Origin: JBDTMT01 sp033764095
Lineage (GTDB): Bacteria > Desulfobacterota > Binatia > HRBIN30 > CADEER01
Assembly: GCA_033764095.1 (NCBI GenBank)
Contig: JANRJF010000174.1
Coordinates: 1-8,912 of the forward strand
Direction: 5' to 3'
DNA length: 8,912 nucleotides
Shown piece after piece: positions 7,085-8,912 of the stretch (its first letter is position 1; each line of letters opens with the position of its first letter). A program made the translations under genes and the position numbers. The notes under the pieces were generated by a model. The model had not been told where the DNA came from, made no database searches, and was given only the letters and a program-made list of their open reading frames with translations.

Positions 7085-7132
7085 ATTGCGGCTTTTCTCA
7101 GTAGAATTGCGGAGACGTACGGTCGATTGCGG
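7085..7132. repeat. Three phased ATTGCGG heptamers
   Basis: ATTGCGG occurs at 7085-7091, 7106-7112 and 7126-7132, starts 21 and 20 bp apart; the first two are part of a longer GAATTGCGG. A spacing of two helical turns puts all three on one face of the DNA, as expected for a regulator binding cooperatively. They lie 144-191 bp upstream of the flagellin start. Confidence 0.55.
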
Positions 7133-7150
7133 TAAATGTCGCCTTAACGG

Positions 7151-7267
7151 CTTTCTGGTCCGCCGCCGCAGTGAAATTCATGCTTTTTTAGAAGGTTGCT
7201 TTCAGAGTGGGGCGTCGCTCGACCGAAGGGTCGGGACCACGTTTGTGTTCCGTTTCAGACCAGAAAG
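7151..7267 (+). promoter_or_regulatory. Structured flagellin leader with masked ribosome-binding site
   Basis: CTTTCTGGTC (7151-7160) is the exact reverse complement of GACCAGAAAG (7258-7267), which overlaps the flagellin ribosome-binding site GAAAGG. Between the arms, 7218-7224 and 7229-7235 form a seven-pair hairpin (one wobble) with a GAAG loop. If transcription starts at or before 7151 the arms could pair and hide the ribosome-binding site. If it starts later only the small hairpin is in the mRNA. FlbT, encoded next door, is a plausible ligand. Confidence 0.45.
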
Positions 7268-7275
7268 GTATGAAA

Positions 7276-8912
7276 ATGTCCGGTATCGTCCTCTCGGCAT
7301 CAGTTCGCCAGAACCTGCTCTCGCTGCAGTCCACCGCCGACCTGCTCGCCACCACGCAGAACCGCCTTGCCACCGGCAAGAAGGTCAACACGGCTCTCGA
7401 CAATCCCACCAACTATTTCACCGCCGCCTCGCTCGACAACCGCGCCAGCGACATCAACAACCTGCTGGACGGCATCGGCAACGGCGTGCAGGTCCTGCAG
7501 TCCGCCAATACCGGCATCTCCTCGCTGCAGAAGCTGGTCGACAGCGCCAAGTCGGTCGCTACCCAAGCGCTGCAGGCAACCGTCGGCTACTCCGCCAAGT
7601 CCAGCGTGGCCGTCACCATCAACGGCGCCACCGCTTCCAACCTGCTCGGCACCGGCGCCCCGATCGATGCCACCTTCGCCGGAAGCGCGGTCAACAACAA
7701 CCAGCTCCCGGTCTACTCCGCCAACACCGTGCTGGGCGCCGCCAAGGTCGCGACCAACCAGACCGCCTATACCAGCACCAACTCGACCGGCTCGGTCGCG
7801 CTGCAGGACAACACGGCAGCCGCCGCCACCGCCGGCCTGTCGCTCGACAACGCCGCCGGTACGCATCTTGCCTCCGCCGTGCTGACCTCGCTGTCCGGCC
7901 AGGTCCTGACGGTGAACGGCAACACCATCACCTTCAGCGCCGCCGCGACCTCGACCACCACGACCGGCAGCAACACCACGATCGGCCTCGGCGCCGGCAC
8001 CACCTCGACCTTCGGCGATATCCTCACCGCGATCCAGACCGCGGCGGGCGCCGGCGTCACCGTCGGCGTCAACGGCACCGGCAACATCACGATCTCGACC
8101 GGCACCGGCACCGACGTCACGATCACCGGCGGCGCCGCGGCGACCGCGCTCGGCATCTCCACCACCAACCGCGGTGGCGGCATCATCAACAACACCGCCA
8201 ACATCACCGCGGCGACCAAGCTGACCGGCCCGCAGGTGGCCGGCGGCGCCGACGCCCTGATCGGCGGCAACGCCCTCACCACCTCGGATTACCTGATCAT
8301 CAACAACAAGACGGTCACGTTCCACTCCGGCGGCGGCAACACCGGCTCGATCGCGGGCAACAACCTGTCGATCGACATCTCGACCGGCACGATCAACGAC
8401 ATCCTGACCGCGATCAACCAGGCGACCGGCGGCACCGCCACCGTCAACGGCAGCGGCCAGATCAGCCTGCAGACCTCGACCACGGCCGACATCAGCTTCG
8501 TCGGCTCGTCGACCTCGACGCTGGCCAAGCTCGGCCTCAACGGCCTGACCGGCAACCAGGTGCTGCGCAACACCACCGGCGGCGCCAGCGCCATCACCGG
8601 CGCGACGCTGCTGTCGGGTGCTGCTTCGACCTCCTCGAACGCGCTCAGCGCGGCGTTCGCGGCCGGCGACACCATCACGGTGAACGGCCAGAATATCACC
8701 TTCGTGGCGTCGGGTGCGACCGGCAACAACCAGATCAACGTCACCGACAACGTGACGCAGCTGTTGCAGAAGTTCGACGCGCTGTCGGGTGCGACCCCGA
8801 GCTCGTCGAACGTCCTGGCCGGCGCGCTACAGATCCACACCGGCACCACCTCGGACCTCAGCATCTCCTCGTCGAACGCCGCCGCGCTTGCCGCGCTCGG
8901 CCTCGGCACCGG
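7276..8912 (+). CDS. fliC: Flagellin, long multi-module type (3' end outside window)
   Basis: The reading frame stays open to the end of the window, giving 545 residues without a C-terminus. The N-terminus is a classical flagellin axial domain: MSGIVLSASVRQNLLSLQ, TTQNRLATGKKVNTALDNPTNYF, then LDNRASDINNLLDGIGNGVQ and LQSANTGISSLQKLVDSAKS (to about residue 95). After a linker the outer region holds three tandem, diverged copies of the module also present in FlgE and FlgL (residues 196-295, 322-421, 442-543). The C-terminal axial helix must lie beyond 8912, so the protein is probably above 650 residues, in line with the roughly 65-kDa flagellins I recall for the Bradyrhizobium thick flagellum. 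ATG7276 is preferred over ATG7270 because GAAAGG (7263-7268) is 7 nt from it but only 1 nt from the other. Codons are strongly biased to AAC, ACC, GGC and ATC, consistent with high expression. No cysteine was seen. Confidence 0.93.
   Translation, partial: MSGIVLSASVRQNLLSLQSTADLLATTQNRLATGKKVNTALDNPTNYFTAASLDNRASDINNLLDGIGNGVQVLQSANTGISSLQKLVDSAKSVATQALQATVGYSAKSSVAVTINGATASNLLGTGAPIDATFAGSAVNNNQLPVYSANTVLGAAKVATNQTAYTSTNSTGSVALQDNTAAAATAGLSLDNAAGTHLASAVLTSLSGQVLTVNGNTITFSAAATSTTTTGSNTTIGLGAGTTSTFGDILTAIQTAAGAGVTVGVNGTGNITISTGTGTDVTITGGAAATALGISTTNRGGGIINNTANITAATKLTGPQVAGGADALIGGNALTTSDYLIINNKTVTFHSGGGNTGSIAGNNLSIDISTGTINDILTAINQATGGTATVNGSGQISLQTSTTADISFVGSSTSTLAKLGLNGLTGNQVLRNTTGGASAITGATLLSGAASTSSNALSAAFAAGDTITVNGQNITFVASGATGNNQINVTDNVTQLLQKFDALSGATPSSSNVLAGALQIHTGTTSDLSISSSNAAALAALGLGT
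7861..8160 (+). repeat. Flagellin outer module 1
   Basis: Residues 196-295: strand pair VLTVNGNTITFSAAAT, helix FGDILTAIQTAAGAG, then GNITISTGTGTDVTITGG and the closing ATALGIS. It keeps the order of the shared module but is diverged; the strand VNG.TITF and the ending TALGI are the clearest matches. Confidence 0.72.
8239..8538 (+). repeat. Flagellin outer module 2
   Basis: Residues 322-421: YLIINNKTVTFHSGGG, helix TINDILTAINQATGG, then GQISLQTSTTADISFVGSS and the closing LAKLGLN. DILTAI is common to modules 1 and 2, so these two are nearer to each other than to module 3. Confidence 0.75.
8599..8904 (+). repeat. Flagellin outer module 3, the copy closest to FlgE and FlgL
   Basis: Residues 442-543 run from GATLLSGAAST through AGDTITVNGQNITFVASGATG and VTQLLQKFDALSG to SSNAAALAALGL. 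Over the 42 aligned positions of the core I count 31 identical to FlgL. At DNA level 27 bases (8662-8688) are identical to flgE 1581-1607, and 31 of 32 bases (8695-8726) to flgL 5645-5676. Confidence 0.9.

Larger units (their letters stand above)
6933..7275. promoter_or_regulatory. Divergent control region between flbT and flagellin
   Basis: No gene is visible in these 343 bp; they must hold the flbT promoter (minus) and the flagellin promoter and leader (plus). In order I see a 16-nt palindrome (6980-6995), a CtrA-like box (7036-7051), a second palindrome GGCCGCG-AA-CGCGGCC (7058-7073), three ATTGCGG heptamers (7085-7132), one arm of an inverted repeat (7151-7160), a T6 run (7184-7189), a leader hairpin (7218-7235) and the other arm over the flagellin ribosome-binding site (7258-7267). 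I searched for GG-N10-GC and found no sigma-54 promoter on the flagellin side, unlike flgE. No convincing -35/-10 pair stands out either. Confidence 0.7.

Noticed and set aside
7184..7190. T6 run as a terminator for an upstream transcript
   Set aside because: No GC-rich stem directly precedes it.
7300..8325. Gly/Ala/Arg-rich minus-strand open frame (341 codons) opposite the flagellin
   Set aside because: It is the reverse of a GGC/ACC/AAC-rich coding strand; the plus-strand flagellin is clear.
7861..8904. Repetitive look of the flagellin DNA as a CRISPR or satellite array
   Set aside because: The repetition is at protein-module level with diverged DNA; there are no regular short repeats and spacers.

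Overview
The window comes from a GC-rich alphaproteobacterium. Bradyrhizobium, Rhodopseudomonas or a close relative fits best, because the order flgE-flgK-flgL / flbT / long flagellin, the oversized hook-junction proteins and the flagellin N-terminus MSGIVLSASVRQNLLSLQ match what I recall of the Caulobacter-type (subpolar, thick) flagellum of that family. The assignment rests on pattern recall; no search was run.

Layout, left to right: (1) 1-147, a short leader with small palindromes and perhaps the tail of an upstream gene; (2) 148-648, msrB, an exported methionine-R-sulfoxide reductase, closed by a rho-independent terminator at 685-712; (3) 653-682, a repeated palindrome resembling Caulobacter FlbD (ftr) enhancers, followed by a near-perfect sigma-54 promoter at 747-761; (4) 816-6424, one transcription unit flgE-flgK-flgL coding for the hook protein and the two hook-filament junction proteins; (5) 6451-6484, a bidirectional terminator between convergent genes; (6) 6501-6932, flbT on the minus strand, a post-transcriptional regulator of flagellin; (7) 6933-7275, a 343-bp divergent regulatory region with a CtrA-like box, palindromes, three ATTGCGG heptamers 21 and 20 bp apart, and a structured flagellin leader; (8) 7276-8912, a long flagellin gene that runs off the window.

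How the genes work together: FlgE builds the hook, FlgK and FlgL join hook to filament, flagellin builds the filament, and FlbT probably tunes flagellin mRNA use. The sigma-54 promoter before flgE and its absence before the flagellin suggest separate control of hook/junction and filament genes.

The most interesting signal is a module of about 100 residues (pattern GDTITVNG..ITFVASG ... LL.KID.I.G ... S.S.....G.I.LH.GT..DL.V.SSN..AFAALGF). It occurs once inside FlgE, once inside FlgL and three times in tandem in the visible part of the flagellin. Copies in different genes are close even at DNA level (27 nt identical between flgE and flagellin; 31 of 32 nt between flgL and flagellin). Hook, junction and filament therefore appear to carry the same surface domain, probably spread and kept similar by recombination among the genes.
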